A stretch of DNA of 64,000 nucleotides, from assembly GCF_900117445.1 (NCBI RefSeq), contig NZ_FPEJ01000007.1, forward strand, positions 62,001 through 126,000, given 5' to 3'. Shown here in pieces: positions 29,245-38,877 of the stretch (position 1 is the first letter of the stretch; every line of letters starts with the position of its first letter). The notes beneath the pieces were generated by a model. That model worked only from the letters and a program-made list of their open reading frames with translations, was not told the origin of the DNA and ran no database searches. The translations under genes were made by a program, and so were the position numbers. The stretch is from Hyphomicrobium sp. NDB2Meth4. GTDB lineage: Bacteria > Pseudomonadota > Alphaproteobacteria > Rhizobiales > Hyphomicrobiaceae.

Positions 29245-29316
29245 GGGAAGATCCGTGCAAATCCGCTTGCCATAGTCGGCTCGATTAAGAATTACCGCCG
29301 CGCGCGGCTGCCCCGT

Positions 29317-29330
29317 TTGATGCGGGTCAA
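29317..29330 (-). promoter_or_regulatory. FixK/Fnr box upstream of hemN
   Basis: Read on the minus strand the site is TTGACCCGCATCAA, one mismatch from the consensus TTGAT-N4-ATCAA. It lies 73 bp before the hemN start, inside a normal activator distance. A FixK-like regulator gene is 0.8 kb away. Confidence 0.7.
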
Positions 29331-29360
29331 AACCCGACAGACCGCACACCGGCAGGCACC

Positions 29361-29912
29361 TCAGTGAACCTGCTTGCCGATGTGAGGAAACGACAACTCG
29401 CCGCTGCAGAGAAGGTTGAGCGGGAAGCGGAGCACCGGCCGCATGCTCGACCACTTGTCGCAGAGTGATTTTTCTGCGTCCGAATAGGACTTTGGCAACC
29501 GCGCCGCGAGTTCACCATCCAGACACAGGTGCGACAGGCGGGCCGAATGCGCCTGCCTCAGGAGAGCGTCGAGATTGTCGTCGATAGAATCGCGTTCTCC
29601 CACCAGCTTATCGAGTTGAGGTCCGATTATTGCGTGCAGCTGCGACAGGGTGGCGTGGTCGGCGCACCGCTGAGAGACGAGCTGCGCGACGGCTTCTCCG
29701 TGGCGCGCGGTGAGGATCGGGAAGATGACCGCTTCCTGAAAGCTGACGTGCTCGCTCCAGCTCCCCTCTAGGGTGCGGCTGAGAATGCGGGCGATCCGCA
29801 GATCGCCGCCAGTCGGGAGTGTGTCAGCCAAAGCCGCCAAGGCGTGGCTGATCTCCCTTTGCAGCACCGCATCCGCGTGAACACGTGCGTTAATGTCGCT
29901 ACAGCTAGGCAT
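29361..29912 (-). CDS. Hemerythrin-like (HHE) domain protein
   Basis: A 183-residue helical protein. Histidines and acidic residues spaced as in HHE domains are visible: an early ISHALAALAD, then EGSWSEHVSFQEAVIFP, then CADHATLSQLHAIIG, consistent with a non-haem di-iron site, although a full set of ligands cannot be assigned by eye. Such proteins bind oxygen or protect against nitric oxide. Its position between hemN and the FixK-like gene, with a FixK-like dyad 34 bp upstream, suggests low-oxygen expression. The start lacks a clear ribosome site. Confidence 0.7.
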   Translation of the reverse strand: MPSCSDINARVHADAVLQREISHALAALADTLPTGGDLRIARILSRTLEGSWSEHVSFQEAVIFPILTARHGEAVAQLVSQRCADHATLSQLHAIIGPQLDKLVGERDSIDDNLDALLRQAHSARLSHLCLDGELAARLPKSYSDAEKSLCDKWSSMRPVLRFPLNLLCSGELSFPHIGKQVH

Positions 29913-29945
29913 CAGGAGAGACTAGCCAGCGGATGCACCTGCGCT

Positions 29946-29959
29946 TTGACAAAAGTCAT
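29946..29959. promoter_or_regulatory. FixK/Fnr-like dyad between hemerythrin and fixK-like genes
   Basis: TTGACAAAAGTCAT contains the perfect dyad TGAC-N4-GTCA with the spacing of Fnr/FixK boxes, although it departs from the consensus at three positions. It is 34 bp from the hemerythrin start and about 126 bp from the divergent regulator, so it could serve either gene and allow autoregulation. Confidence 0.5.
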
Positions 29960-30084
29960 CCCGCGCCAGACGGGGGCAACTGTTACACTCTCTTACAATT
30001 CGTCACGAGCCCGGCATATCGGCGCGGCAAGCCTGTCTTTTAATCCATTCTAACGATCACCACGATCCAAGGACGGAGAAGACG

Positions 30085-30768
30085 ATGCTAGCGATGCAGG
30101 CCGACGAGGTTCTGAACGTCTCTCACGCTGCGGCAGGTAGTCTCGCGGGTTCTCTGGATGAGCGCATGGCACACGCGGTTGTGCGGCGCTTGGTAGCCAA
30201 GGAACACGTCTTCTGCGAGGGCGACGATCGCCAGCACGTCTTTCGTGTCGAGGACGGCGTCATTGCCGTCTACAAGACCCTTCCCGACGGCCGTCGCCAG
30301 ATCATTGATTTCGCCTACCCCGGAGATCTCATCGGGCTGGGTGTCCTCAGCGAGCACGTTCTGAGCGCCCAGGCGACCGTACCCTCCCGCGTCCGCTGCC
30401 TCTCTGCCGCCTCGCTCGAGCGGATGGCTGAAAGCGACGCCAGCCTTGCGCTGAAGCTTTATAAGTCGGTCTGTCAGGAACTTGCCGCCACGCGCAGCCT
30501 GCTCGTCACCGTTGGTCAGCGCAGCGCCATCGAGCGCGTTGCCGCGTTTCTTGTTGCGCTGCACCGCCGCACCGCCGCCAACGGATCTTCGATCATCAAG
30601 CTCGCTATGCGCCGCAGCGACATCGCCGACCTGCTCGGCCTGACGATCGAGACCGTCAGCCGCACCCTGACCAAGCTTCGCAGCATGGGTGTGATCGACA
30701 TCGAGCAAGGCGGCTCGCGCGTCCAGTTGCTCGACCAGGCGCGTCTCGTCGAATTGGCGAACGAGTAG
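30085..30768 (+). CDS. fixK: Crp/Fnr-family regulator, FixK-like
   Basis: A 227-residue Crp-fold activator. A cyclic-nucleotide-binding-type beta roll covers about residues 25-145 (EGDDRQHVFRVEDGVIAVYK, RRQIIDFAYPGDLIGLG). A helix-turn-helix follows in RRSDIADLLGLTIETVSRTL, whose recognition helix E-x-x-S-R is that of Fnr/FixK and reads TTGAT half sites. The N-terminus lacks the cysteine cluster of Fnr, so it is FixK-like rather than a direct oxygen sensor. GGAG precedes the ATG. It precedes the ccoNOQP operon by 450 bp and probably activates it and hemN. No FixL/FixJ pair is adjacent. Confidence 0.85.
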   Translation: MLAMQADEVLNVSHAAAGSLAGSLDERMAHAVVRRLVAKEHVFCEGDDRQHVFRVEDGVIAVYKTLPDGRRQIIDFAYPGDLIGLGVLSEHVLSAQATVPSRVRCLSAASLERMAESDASLALKLYKSVCQELAATRSLLVTVGQRSAIERVAAFLVALHRRTAANGSSIIKLAMRRSDIADLLGLTIETVSRTLTKLRSMGVIDIEQGGSRVQLLDQARLVELANE

Positions 30769-31044
30769 TTGTTTCCGAACGCCTAGTTATCCAGGCCTTC
30801 GTCCCGTGGGCCGGATATGCCGGCGCCACCGCCTTGAGCTGCATTCGCCGACCGGATGTGGCTTCGAGGATGGTGGCGCCGCATTCATTCATGCTGAGCA
30901 ATGCCGCCTCCCAGACGCGCACCTTTTCTCGCGGGCACTGTAATGCGCCATGCTTGAAGGACGCGACCGACCGAGCCACGCTGTGATGGTCCCGACACTG
31001 AGCTGTGGCAATCGTCCTGTGTGCGAGCGTGCCGCAAGGCCAAT

Positions 31045-31058
31045 TTGATCAGCCTCAA
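31045..31058 (+). promoter_or_regulatory. FixK/Fnr box upstream of ccoN
   Basis: TTGATCAGCCTCAA has one mismatch from TTGAT-N4-ATCAA and lies 162 bp before the ccoN start in the 452-bp gap 30769-31220. Nothing else was recognised in that gap. Confidence 0.6.
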
Positions 31059-31220
31059 GCAGTAGGCACCTAACTCGATGCAACCAAACGATAGCGATGC
31101 AATGCGAGAGAAATGGCCGAGAAATCGGCTACACTTTCGTCGCACACTTGATCGCCGTCAATGGGCGGAGGGCAATGTGGCTCGTATCGTTTACCGTCCG
31201 GGGAGAGACGAGGTTTGACG

Positions 31221-32888
31221 ATGAAGGCAACAACCAGCGAAGAGGTCATCGCACTATCAGGTGCGACTGCGACAATCGCCGCAGTAATCATAGGCGCCAT
31301 CGGCGCCGTGCTAGCAATATTCGGTCAGGACGAAGTGATACGCCTCCACGGCGCACTCTTCCTTCTGGCCGCGGCTGCTGGCGGCTACTACGTTCTGACG
31401 CATCCGCGCCAGGGCGGAGCCGACGAGCAGGCCCACTACATGGATGGGCCGATCAAGGTGGCAACGATCGCCGCCGTGTTTTGGGGGATTGTAGGGTTTC
31501 TCGTCGGCGACATCATCGCCTGGCAGCTAGCCTTCCCCGCCCTCAACTTCGATCTGCCATGGACCAACTTCGGGCGCGTGCGCCCGGTGCACACGTCCGC
31601 AGTGATCTTCGCCTTCGGCGGAAACGTTCTTCTTGCAACGTCGCTGTATGTCGTCCAGCGCACCAGCCGTGCCCGCATCGCCGGCTACTGGTCGCCTTGG
31701 TTCGTCATCTGGGGCTATCAGCTGTTCATCGTCCTCGCAGCGTCGAGCTACGTCCTCGGTGCGACCGAGGGCAAGGAATACGCCGAGCCGGAATGGTACA
31801 TCGATCTGTGGCTGACGCTCGTTTGGGTCGTCTACCTGTTGGTGTTCCTCGGCACGCTATGGAAGCGCAAGGAGCCACACATCTACGTGGCCAACTGGTT
31901 CTACCTGGCGTTCATCGTGACGATTGCGATGCTGCACATCGTCAACAACCTGGCCATCCCGGTCTCGTTCCTGGGAACGAAGAGCTACTCGCTGTTCTCG
32001 GGCGTCCAGGATGCCATGACCCAGTGGTGGTACGGCCATAACGCCGTCGGCTTCTTCCTGACCGCCGGCTTCCTCGGCATCATGTACTACTTCATCCCTA
32101 AGCGCGTTGAACGGCCGGTCTACTCCTACCGCCTGTCGATCGTGCACTTCTGGTCGCTGATCTTCCTCTACATCTGGGCGGGTCCGCACCATCTGCACTA
32201 CACCGCGCTTCCCGATTGGACGCAGACACTCGGCATGACCTTCTCGATCATGCTGTGGATGCCCTCGTGGGGCGGCATGATCAACGGCCTGATGACGCTG
32301 TCGGGTGCATGGGATCGCCTGCGTACCGATCCAGTCGTGCGTCTGCTTGTCGTGTCGGTCGCCTTCTACGGCATGTCGACCTTCGAAGGTCCGCTCATGT
32401 CGATCAAGTCGGTCAACTCGCTGTCGCACTACACCGACTGGACGATCGGCCACGTGCACTCGGGTGCGCTGGGCTGGGTCGGCATGGTGTCCTTCGGCGC
32501 CATCTACTGCCTGGTTCCCTGGCTGTGGAAGCGTCGTGGTCTCTATTCGCTCCGCCTTGTGGAGTGGCACTTCTGGACCGCTACCGTGGGCATCGTTCTC
32601 TACATCTCCGCGATGTGGGTGTCGGGCATCACGCAGGGTCTGATGTGGCGTGCTTACGACAAGCTTGGCTTCCTCAAGTACTCGTTCGTCGAGACGGTTG
32701 AGGTCATGCATTGGCCGTACGTTATCCGCGCCACCGGTGGTCTCTTGTTCCTCCTCGGTGCTGTGTTCATGGCCATCAACGTGTGGCGCACGATCCGCGG
32801 TGAGGTTTCATCTGACATTGCCGACCAGCCGGAAACCGCGGCCGCGCCTGAGCTGCGCCACGCTGCCACTGCCGTGCCGGCCGAGTGA
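31221..32888 (+). CDS. ccoN: cbb3-type cytochrome c oxidase subunit I
   Basis: Catalytic subunit of the high-affinity terminal oxidase, inner membrane, 555 residues with about 12-14 helices. Haem and copper ligands are seen in [50 protein letters not shown] and [13 protein letters not shown]. The ATG at 31221 is preferred over an in-frame GTG at 31161 because GAGG precedes it and the mature start matches cbb3 subunits. It leads the ccoNOQP operon. Confidence 0.96.
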   Translation: MKATTSEEVIALSGATATIAAVIIGAIGAVLAIFGQDEVIRLHGALFLLAAAAGGYYVLTHPRQGGADEQAHYMDGPIKVATIAAVFWGIVGFLVGDIIAWQLAFPALNFDLPWTNFGRVRPVHTSAVIFAFGGNVLLATSLYVVQRTSRARIAGYWSPWFVIWGYQLFIVLAASSYVLGATEGKEYAEPEWYIDLWLTLVWVVYLLVFLGTLWKRKEPHIYVANWFYLAFIVTIAMLHIVNNLAIPVSFLGTKSYSLFSGVQDAMTQWWYGHNAVGFFLTAGFLGIMYYFIPKRVERPVYSYRLSIVHFWSLIFLYIWAGPHHLHYTALPDWTQTLGMTFSIMLWMPSWGGMINGLMTLSGAWDRLRTDPVVRLLVVSVAFYGMSTFEGPLMSIKSVNSLSHYTDWTIGHVHSGALGWVGMVSFGAIYCLVPWLWKRRGLYSLRLVEWHFWTATVGIVLYISAMWVSGITQGLMWRAYDKLGFLKYSFVETVEVMHWPYVIRATGGLLFLLGAVFMAINVWRTIRGEVSSDIADQPETAAAPELRHAATAVPAE

Positions 32889-32895
32889 GGGAACC

Positions 32896-33624
32896 ATGAA
32901 GCACGATTTTTTCGAAAAGAACTCGATGGTGCTGCTGATCGGCATCCTGATTGTGGTGTCGATCGGCGGTCTGGTGGAGATTGCCCCGCTGTTCCTGCTC
33001 AACTCGACGATCGAGAAGGTGCAGGGCATGCGGCCATACTCTCCGCTCGAGCTGGCAGGGCGCGACATCTACATTCGCGAGGGTTGCTACAACTGCCACT
33101 CGCAGATGATCCGCTCGCTGCGTGACGAGGTTGAGCGCTACGGGCACTACAGCCTCGCCGCTGAGAGCATGTACGATCACCCGTTCCAGTGGGGGTCGAA
33201 GCGCACCGGGCCAGATCTCGCCCGTGTCGGTGGCAAGTACTCCGACAACTGGCACGTCGATCACATGCACAATCCGCGCTCGGTCGTTCCCGAGTCGGTC
33301 ATGCCCGGCTATCCCTTCCTCGCCAAGCGCAAGCTCGAGTACGGGAATATGGCCGAGCGCCTGAAGACGCTACGTCTCACTGGTGTTCCTTACACCGACG
33401 AGATGATCGCGAACGCCCAGGCGGATGTCGTCGCACAGATCAAGCCCGATAGCGCCGAATCCAAAGCGCTCGCCGAGCGGTACCCCAAAGCGCAGGTTCG
33501 CAAGTTCGATGGCGCCCAGGGAGATCAGCCGACCGAGCTCGATGCGATGATCGCCTATCTGCAGATGTTGGGAACGCTCGTCGACTTCGCCAAGTTCGAC
33601 GCAGCCGGACCCAACCTTCGCTGA
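32896..33624 (+). CDS. ccoO: cbb3-type oxidase monohaem cytochrome c subunit
   Basis: A 242-residue membrane-anchored cytochrome c. It has one N-terminal helix (about residues 12-35) and a single haem motif CYNCH with Cys64, Cys67 and His68 in [16 protein letters not shown]. The downstream [13 protein letters not shown] and the axial Met in [12 protein letters not shown] are typical of CcoO/FixO. It passes electrons from CcoP to CcoN. It starts 7 bp after ccoN. Confidence 0.96.
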   Translation: MKHDFFEKNSMVLLIGILIVVSIGGLVEIAPLFLLNSTIEKVQGMRPYSPLELAGRDIYIREGCYNCHSQMIRSLRDEVERYGHYSLAAESMYDHPFQWGSKRTGPDLARVGGKYSDNWHVDHMHNPRSVVPESVMPGYPFLAKRKLEYGNMAERLKTLRLTGVPYTDEMIANAQADVVAQIKPDSAESKALAERYPKAQVRKFDGAQGDQPTELDAMIAYLQMLGTLVDFAKFDAAGPNLR

Positions 33625-33633
33625 GGCCGTGCC

Positions 33634-33810
33634 ATGACATATCACGCTGCGACGGTACTCTCGCAGACTATAGCCCTGGTGCTCTTCGTAAGTCTGTTCC
33701 TCGCCATCGTCGCCTACGCGTTCTGGCCAGGAAACAAGAAGAAGTTTGATCAAGCGGCGCAGGTGCCGCTTGAGGACAAGAGTGACGAACCGGAGGGAGA
33801 CGGTCGATGA
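33634..33810 (+). CDS. ccoQ: cbb3-type oxidase small subunit CcoQ
   Basis: A 58-residue single-helix protein. It starts MTYHAATVLSQTIALVLFVS, continues through FLAIVAYAFWPGNKKKFDQAA and ends in an acidic tail (DKSDEPEGDG). The length, the helix followed by a Trp-Pro and a Lys-rich turn, and the place between ccoO and ccoP identify CcoQ/FixQ, which stabilises the complex. The stop overlaps the ccoP start as ATGA at 33807-33810. Confidence 0.93.
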   Translation: MTYHAATVLSQTIALVLFVSLFLAIVAYAFWPGNKKKFDQAAQVPLEDKSDEPEGDGR

Positions 33811-34679
33811 CGGAGAAGCACGTAGACAGCGTCACCGGCGTTGAAACGACCGGTCACGTTTGGGATGGCGACCTTAGAGAGCTGAACAAGCCCCTGCCGC
33901 GGTGGTGGCTGTACGTTCTCTACGCGACCATCATTTGGTCGATCGGCTACTGGGTCGTCTATCCGGCCTGGCCCGTCGTCAACGGTGACTACACCAAGGG
34001 GATGTTCGACTACAGCCAGCGCGGCGAAGTCAGCAAGGAAGTTGCCGCAGCCAAAGCGGCGCAGTCCAAGTACTTCGAGCTGATCGCCGCAACGCCCGTC
34101 GGCGAGATCACCAAGAACGAAGAGCTGCTGCCGTTCGTGATGGCTGGCGGCGCTGCGGTGTTTGGTGACAGGTGCGGCCCGTGCCACGGCAAGGGCGGCG
34201 GCGGTGCCGTTGGTTACCCGAACCTCAACGATGACGATTGGCTGTGGGGCGGCACGCCCGAAGCGATCCAGCAGACCATCACGCACGGCATCCGTTCTGG
34301 TGATCCGGAAGCCCGCGACATGGCGATGCCCCGCTTCGGTCTTGACGGCATCCTTAAGCCTGCCGAAATAGCAGATACTGCCCAGTATGTGCTATCTCTG
34401 TCGGGACACTCGACCGATGCAGCGGCTGCAGAGCGCGGCAAAAAGACCTTCGCCGACAACTGCGTCGCCTGCCATGGCGAGGAGGGCAAGGGCAACCAGG
34501 ATATGGGCGCTCCGAACCTCACCGATGGCATTTGGCTCTATGGCGGCAAGCTCGCCGACATTGAGAAAACCATCGAGACCGGCCGGGGCGGCGTCATGCC
34601 CTACTGGACCGGACGCCTCGATCCCGTAACCATTAAGATGCTGGCCGCATACGTGCACTCGCTCGGCGGCGGCCAATAG
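33807..34679 (+). CDS. ccoP: cbb3-type oxidase dihaem cytochrome c subunit
   Basis: A 290-residue membrane-anchored dihaem cytochrome c, the electron entry site of the oxidase. It has one membrane helix near residues 33-53 (WWLYVLYATIIWSIGYW) and two haem motifs, CGPCH at 123-127 and CVACH at 219-223. Conserved tryptophan and axial-methionine segments follow each (DDWLWGGTP, ARDMAMPRFG; DGIWLYGG, GVMPYWTGRL). The start overlaps the ccoQ stop. Confidence 0.96.
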   Translation: MTEKHVDSVTGVETTGHVWDGDLRELNKPLPRWWLYVLYATIIWSIGYWVVYPAWPVVNGDYTKGMFDYSQRGEVSKEVAAAKAAQSKYFELIAATPVGEITKNEELLPFVMAGGAAVFGDRCGPCHGKGGGGAVGYPNLNDDDWLWGGTPEAIQQTITHGIRSGDPEARDMAMPRFGLDGILKPAEIADTAQYVLSLSGHSTDAAAAERGKKTFADNCVACHGEEGKGNQDMGAPNLTDGIWLYGGKLADIEKTIETGRGGVMPYWTGRLDPVTIKMLAAYVHSLGGGQ

Positions 34680-34710
34680 AAACCTGAACCCCCACTGGCG
34701 AGGACTCGCC

Positions 34711-36162
34711 ATGAATATGATGAACAGAACGACAGAAGTCGCGGGACAGTCAGTCGGGGGTTATGCCGGGCGCCAGAAGATTTACCCTAAGCTGGCGCAC
34801 GGCAATTTTCGCAAGCTGAAGTGGGCGGTGATGGTCGCCACACTCGGCGTCTACTACCTGCTGCCTTGGCTCCGCTGGGACCGCGGGCCGAACCTGCCCA
34901 ATCAGGCGTTTCTGCTCGATTTCGCCAATCAGCGCCTGTTCTTCGGCCCTATCGAGATCTGGGCGCAGGAGCTCTACTACATCACCGGCATCCTCATCCT
35001 TTCGGCGCTCGGGCTGTTTCTCGTCACCGCGCTCGCTGGACGTGTGTGGTGCGGCTATGCGTGCCCGCAGACCGTCTGGACCGATCTCATGATCGCAGTC
35101 GAGCGCATCTGGCAGGGCGATCGCAACGCCCGCATTCGTCTCGACAATGCGCGCTGGTCCTTCAACAAGATCTGGCGCAAGGCGGGCACGCACGCCACGT
35201 GGCTGCTGATCGGCCTGGCAACAGGTGGCGCGCTCGTCTTTTATTTCCGCGATGCGCCGACACTTGCGCATGAACTCCTCACCGGTGACGCACCCACCGT
35301 CGCTTACGTCTTTCTTGGCGTCTTCACCGTGTCGACCTATCTTCTCGGCGGCATCGCCCGTGAGCAGGTGTGCATTTATATGTGCCCCTGGCCGCGCATT
35401 CAGGGCGCGATGTTTGATGCCGACTCGCTGCTTGTCTCCTATCGCGATTGGCGCGGCGAGCCACGCGGCCCGCACAAGAAGGGCCAGTCGTGGGAAGGCC
35501 GCGGCGACTGCGTCGACTGCACCGCATGCGTCACCGTCTGTCCCATGGGTATCGACATTCGCGACGGCGCTCAGCTCGAGTGCATCCAGTGCGCACTCTG
35601 CATCGATGCCTGCGACGAGATCATGGATCGCGTCGGCCGTCCGCGCGGCCTCATCGCCTACGACACCTTCAAGAACCTTGAAGCGCCCACGCACGACAAG
35701 CGCGTCCCGATCCGCCTCATTCGTCCGCGCACCTTGGTCTACACGGCGCTTATCGCCCTGGTCAGTGGCGTAATGGTGTTCGCGTGGTCCAACCGCGGCG
35801 ACATGGACGTGAACATCCTCCACGATCGCAACCCGATGTTCGTCCAGCTCTCCGACGGCAGTCTGCGCAATGGCTACGTCATCAAGATCATGAACAAGGA
35901 GCACGACACGCGCCGTCTGCATCTCGAGCTGTCAGGTCTTGATGGCGCCCATCTGCAGATCGTTGGCCTTTCGGGCGAGCGCCCAACCATCGAGGTCGTG
36001 CCGGATAATCTGCGTGCTCTGAAAGTCTTCGTAACCGTCCCGGCCGCTTTGCGCGCTAAACTGTCCGGCAGCGCCACGCCGTTCCGCTTTGCCGTTGTCG
36101 ACCCGGCGGAAGGTGAGACGCTGTATCACGATGCAACCTTCCGGGGGCCAGCCAATGAGTGA
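34711..36162 (+). CDS. ccoG: Cytochrome oxidase assembly protein CcoG (RdxA/FixG)
   Basis: Inner-membrane iron-sulfur protein, 483 residues, needed for copper reduction and delivery to cbb3 oxidase. It has N-terminal helices with the membrane motif GRVWCGYACPQTVWTD, further helices, and two cytoplasmic 4Fe-4S clusters beginning at Cys267 in CVDCTACVTVCPMGID and continuing in ECIQCALCIDACD. An Ig-like FixG C-terminal domain follows. The stop overlaps the fixH start. Confidence 0.95.
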   Translation: MNMMNRTTEVAGQSVGGYAGRQKIYPKLAHGNFRKLKWAVMVATLGVYYLLPWLRWDRGPNLPNQAFLLDFANQRLFFGPIEIWAQELYYITGILILSALGLFLVTALAGRVWCGYACPQTVWTDLMIAVERIWQGDRNARIRLDNARWSFNKIWRKAGTHATWLLIGLATGGALVFYFRDAPTLAHELLTGDAPTVAYVFLGVFTVSTYLLGGIAREQVCIYMCPWPRIQGAMFDADSLLVSYRDWRGEPRGPHKKGQSWEGRGDCVDCTACVTVCPMGIDIRDGAQLECIQCALCIDACDEIMDRVGRPRGLIAYDTFKNLEAPTHDKRVPIRLIRPRTLVYTALIALVSGVMVFAWSNRGDMDVNILHDRNPMFVQLSDGSLRNGYVIKIMNKEHDTRRLHLELSGLDGAHLQIVGLSGERPTIEVVPDNLRALKVFVTVPAALRAKLSGSATPFRFAVVDPAEGETLYHDATFRGPANE

Positions 36163-36667
36163 GCCTGCTGCTACCAAGCCGCGCAAATCCCGCATGAGCG
36201 GCCGGCACGTCCTGATGTGCTTCCTCGGTTTTTTCGGCATCATCTTCGCCGTCGACGGCTTCATGATCTATCAGGCGGTCTCCACCTTCGGCGGCGTCGA
36301 AACGCCCGACGCCTACCGCAAGGGTCTCGAATACAACACCAGCATCGCGCAGGACGAGCGCCAGACCGCGCTCGGCTGGCGCGACGAAACCAAGTTCACC
36401 GGCACGCCTGAGCGCCTGCAGGTGATGCTCCGCGATAAGGAGGATGCCGCCGTCGCCGGAAAGCGCGTCCTGGCGACCATCGGCCGGCCAGCTACCAATC
36501 GGCAGGACGTCACGGTGACGCTCGCCGAGACGGCCCCCGGCCTTTACGAAGCTGTGTTTCCGGGCGCCGTGGAAGGCACTTGGATTGTCGATCTTAGCGC
36601 TTACGATGGCGGCAGCTCGAACGAGCCCGTATATCAGGCGCGGAGACGTGCATGGATCAAGCCGTAA
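36155..36667 (+). CDS. ccoH: cbb3 oxidase assembly protein FixH/CcoH
   Basis: A 170-residue FixH-family protein. An N-terminal helix (GRHVLMCFLGFFGIIFAVDG) and the conserved VSTFGGVETPDAYRKGLEYN mark the family. It acts with the CcoI copper pump in assembly. The ATG at 36155 overlaps the ccoG stop and follows a GGGGG stretch; a longer frame upstream lies inside ccoG. Its end overlaps ccoI by 16 bp. Confidence 0.92.
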   Translation: MSEPAATKPRKSRMSGRHVLMCFLGFFGIIFAVDGFMIYQAVSTFGGVETPDAYRKGLEYNTSIAQDERQTALGWRDETKFTGTPERLQVMLRDKEDAAVAGKRVLATIGRPATNRQDVTVTLAETAPGLYEAVFPGAVEGTWIVDLSAYDGGSSNEPVYQARRRAWIKP

Positions 36668-38877
36668 CACTGGCGCGTGCAGCATCGGCGCCCCCGAGCG
36701 CCGACGATTCGTTGCCGCCGACGACGACCGTTTCGCTGATCGTCGAGAACATGCAGTGTGGAAGCTGCATGGGCCGCATTGAGCGCGCCCTGCAGGCAAC
36801 GCCCGGTGTCGCCTCCGCGCGCGCCAGCCTCACCGCCAAGCGCGTGGCCGTCACTTTCGACAACCGGACCACCGAGCCGCAAAGGCTCATCGATGCCCTC
36901 GACCGCACCGGCTACCGCGCCGCCGAATCCGTCGGCAGTGCCGACGAGAGCGCCACCGCCCGCGCCGATGATTTGCTGCGTCGCCTCGGCGTTGCCGGCT
37001 TTGCCGCCGCTAACGTCATGCTGCTCTCGGTCTCGGTGTGGGCCGGTCATGCCAGCGACATGGACCAGTCCGCTGCTGATCTCTTCCACTGGCTGTCGGC
37101 GCTGATCGCCATGCCGGCCATCGCCTACTCCGGGCAGCCGTTCTTCCGCTCCGCGCTCACCGCCCTGCGCGCACGCCATCTCAACATGGACGTGCCGATC
37201 TCGCTCGGCATCCTGCTCGCGACGGGAATGAGCCTCTATCAGACGATGCGCGGCACCGAGCAGGTGTACTTCGACGCCGCGATCATGCTGACGTTCTTCC
37301 TCCTCATTGGGCGCTACCTCGATGAGAAGGTGCGCGTACGCGCGCGCGGCGCTGCCGAAAACCTGCTGGGTCTGAAGGCCCTGTCCGCCAACGTCATCGG
37401 CGAGGACGGCGCCGTCCGTCGTCTCGCCGCCCGCGCGCTCGAGCCGGGCATGCGCATCCAGGTTGCAGCCGGCGAACGCATCCCTGTAGACGGACGCGTC
37501 CTGAGTGGCGCCACGCACGTCGACACCAGCCTCATCACCGGCGAGACGGTCCCCCGTCGCGCCGCCTTTGGTGAAATGGTGCACGCCGGCACCGTCAACA
37601 TCGACAGCGCCATCGTCGTCGAAGCCACGGCCACCGACGACAATACCCTCCTCGCCGATATCGCCCGTCTGGTGCAATCGGCAGAGCAGGGCCGCGGACA
37701 CTATGTCCGCCTCGCCGATCGCGCGGCGCGCTTCTACGCGCCTGCCGTGCACATTCTCGGCGCCGTCACCCTGATCGGATGGCTGGTCGCTGGCGCAGCC
37801 TTCGAGCAGTCGCTCACCTACGCCATCGCTGTGCTCATCATCACCTGCCCGTGCGCGCTCGCTCTGGCGGTGCCAGCAGTTCAGGTGGCTGCAGCGGGCC
37901 GGCTGTTCTCCAAGGGCATCATCGTCAAGGCGACCGACGGCCTTGAACGCCTCTCCGACATCGACACCATCGTCTTCGACAAGACCGGCACGCTCACGCG
38001 CGGTGAGCCTTCGCTGGCCAACGCGGATGCCATCGACGATGCAACGCTGGCTGCTGCGGCCTCCCTCGCCATTGCCAGCCGCCACCCCTATTCGCGCGCC
38101 GTCGTGCGCACGGCCCGTGAGCGCGGCCTCACATTCGCGATCGCCGAAGGTGTCATCGAGCATCCCGGTAGCGGATTGATTGCCGCATCGCCTCGTGGCG
38201 AGCGTCGCCTCGGTTCCGCAAGCTGGGTCGGCATCCCCGTAGCCGAAGGTGCCGACGCCCATGTCGCTTCCCTTTGGTTCCGAGATGGCGGCAACGCACC
38301 GATTGCGCTGCACTTTGAAGATAGCCTCCGCTCCGACGCTCCTGCCGTCATCGCCGCGTTGAAGCAAGCCGGATTCCGAATCGTCCTGCTTTCCGGAGAC
38401 CGCATCGATCCGGTGCGCGCCGCCGCGGAGGGGGCTGGTATTGATGATTGGTTCGCCGAAGTGCGGCCCGACGGGAAGATCGCGCGCCTTGAGGCACTGA
38501 AGTCGGAAGGCCGCCGCGTGCTCATGATCGGCGATGGCCTCAACGATGCGCCGGCGCTCGCCGCTGCTCACGCGTCCATTTCCCCCTCGACTGCCGCCGA
38601 CGTTAGTCAAACCGCTTCGGATGCCGTCTTCCAGGGCGAACCGCTCGCGCCGGTCATTGAGCTGCTGACCGTAGCTCGTGCGTCTCAGCGCATGGCGATC
38701 GAGAACTTCGCCATCGCCATCGCCTACAATTGCGTTTCGGTACCTCTGGCCATGGCTGGCTTCGTCACGCCGCTCATTGCAGCGCTCGCCATGTCGCTAT
38801 CGTCGATCGCCGTGACGGGCAACGCCCTACGGCTGCGCGGCAGAAGGCTCACTCTCGGCAAAGGATCAGCACGATGA
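36652..38877 (+). CDS. ccoI: Copper-translocating P1B-type ATPase CcoI
   Basis: A 741-residue heavy-metal pump that exports or delivers copper for the CuB centre of cbb3 oxidase. The N-terminal metal-binding domain has the M-x-C-x-x-C motif (Met34, Cys36, Cys39 in MQCGSCMGR). The transmembrane metal site CPC is at 399-401, the phosphorylated Asp443 lies in DKTGTLT, and HP (SRHPYSRAVV) and GDGLNDAPAL complete the P-type signature. It overlaps ccoH at its start and ccoS at its end (ATGA). Confidence 0.95.
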   Translation: MDQAVTLARAASAPPSADDSLPPTTTVSLIVENMQCGSCMGRIERALQATPGVASARASLTAKRVAVTFDNRTTEPQRLIDALDRTGYRAAESVGSADESATARADDLLRRLGVAGFAAANVMLLSVSVWAGHASDMDQSAADLFHWLSALIAMPAIAYSGQPFFRSALTALRARHLNMDVPISLGILLATGMSLYQTMRGTEQVYFDAAIMLTFFLLIGRYLDEKVRVRARGAAENLLGLKALSANVIGEDGAVRRLAARALEPGMRIQVAAGERIPVDGRVLSGATHVDTSLITGETVPRRAAFGEMVHAGTVNIDSAIVVEATATDDNTLLADIARLVQSAEQGRGHYVRLADRAARFYAPAVHILGAVTLIGWLVAGAAFEQSLTYAIAVLIITCPCALALAVPAVQVAAAGRLFSKGIIVKATDGLERLSDIDTIVFDKTGTLTRGEPSLANADAIDDATLAAAASLAIASRHPYSRAVVRTARERGLTFAIAEGVIEHPGSGLIAASPRGERRLGSASWVGIPVAEGADAHVASLWFRDGGNAPIALHFEDSLRSDAPAVIAALKQAGFRIVLLSGDRIDPVRAAAEGAGIDDWFAEVRPDGKIARLEALKSEGRRVLMIGDGLNDAPALAAAHASISPSTAADVSQTASDAVFQGEPLAPVIELLTVARASQRMAIENFAIAIAYNCVSVPLAMAGFVTPLIAALAMSLSSIAVTGNALRLRGRRLTLGKGSAR

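Noticed and set aside
29245-29454. 70-codon N-terminal extension of hemN
   Set aside because: The conserved HemN start is MSLELAKRYSTP at 29244, the extension overlaps the end of the hemerythrin gene, and the FixK box falls inside it.
36634-38610. 658-codon minus-strand frame under ccoI
   Set aside because: Antisense to a fully conserved copper ATPase; no family motifs.
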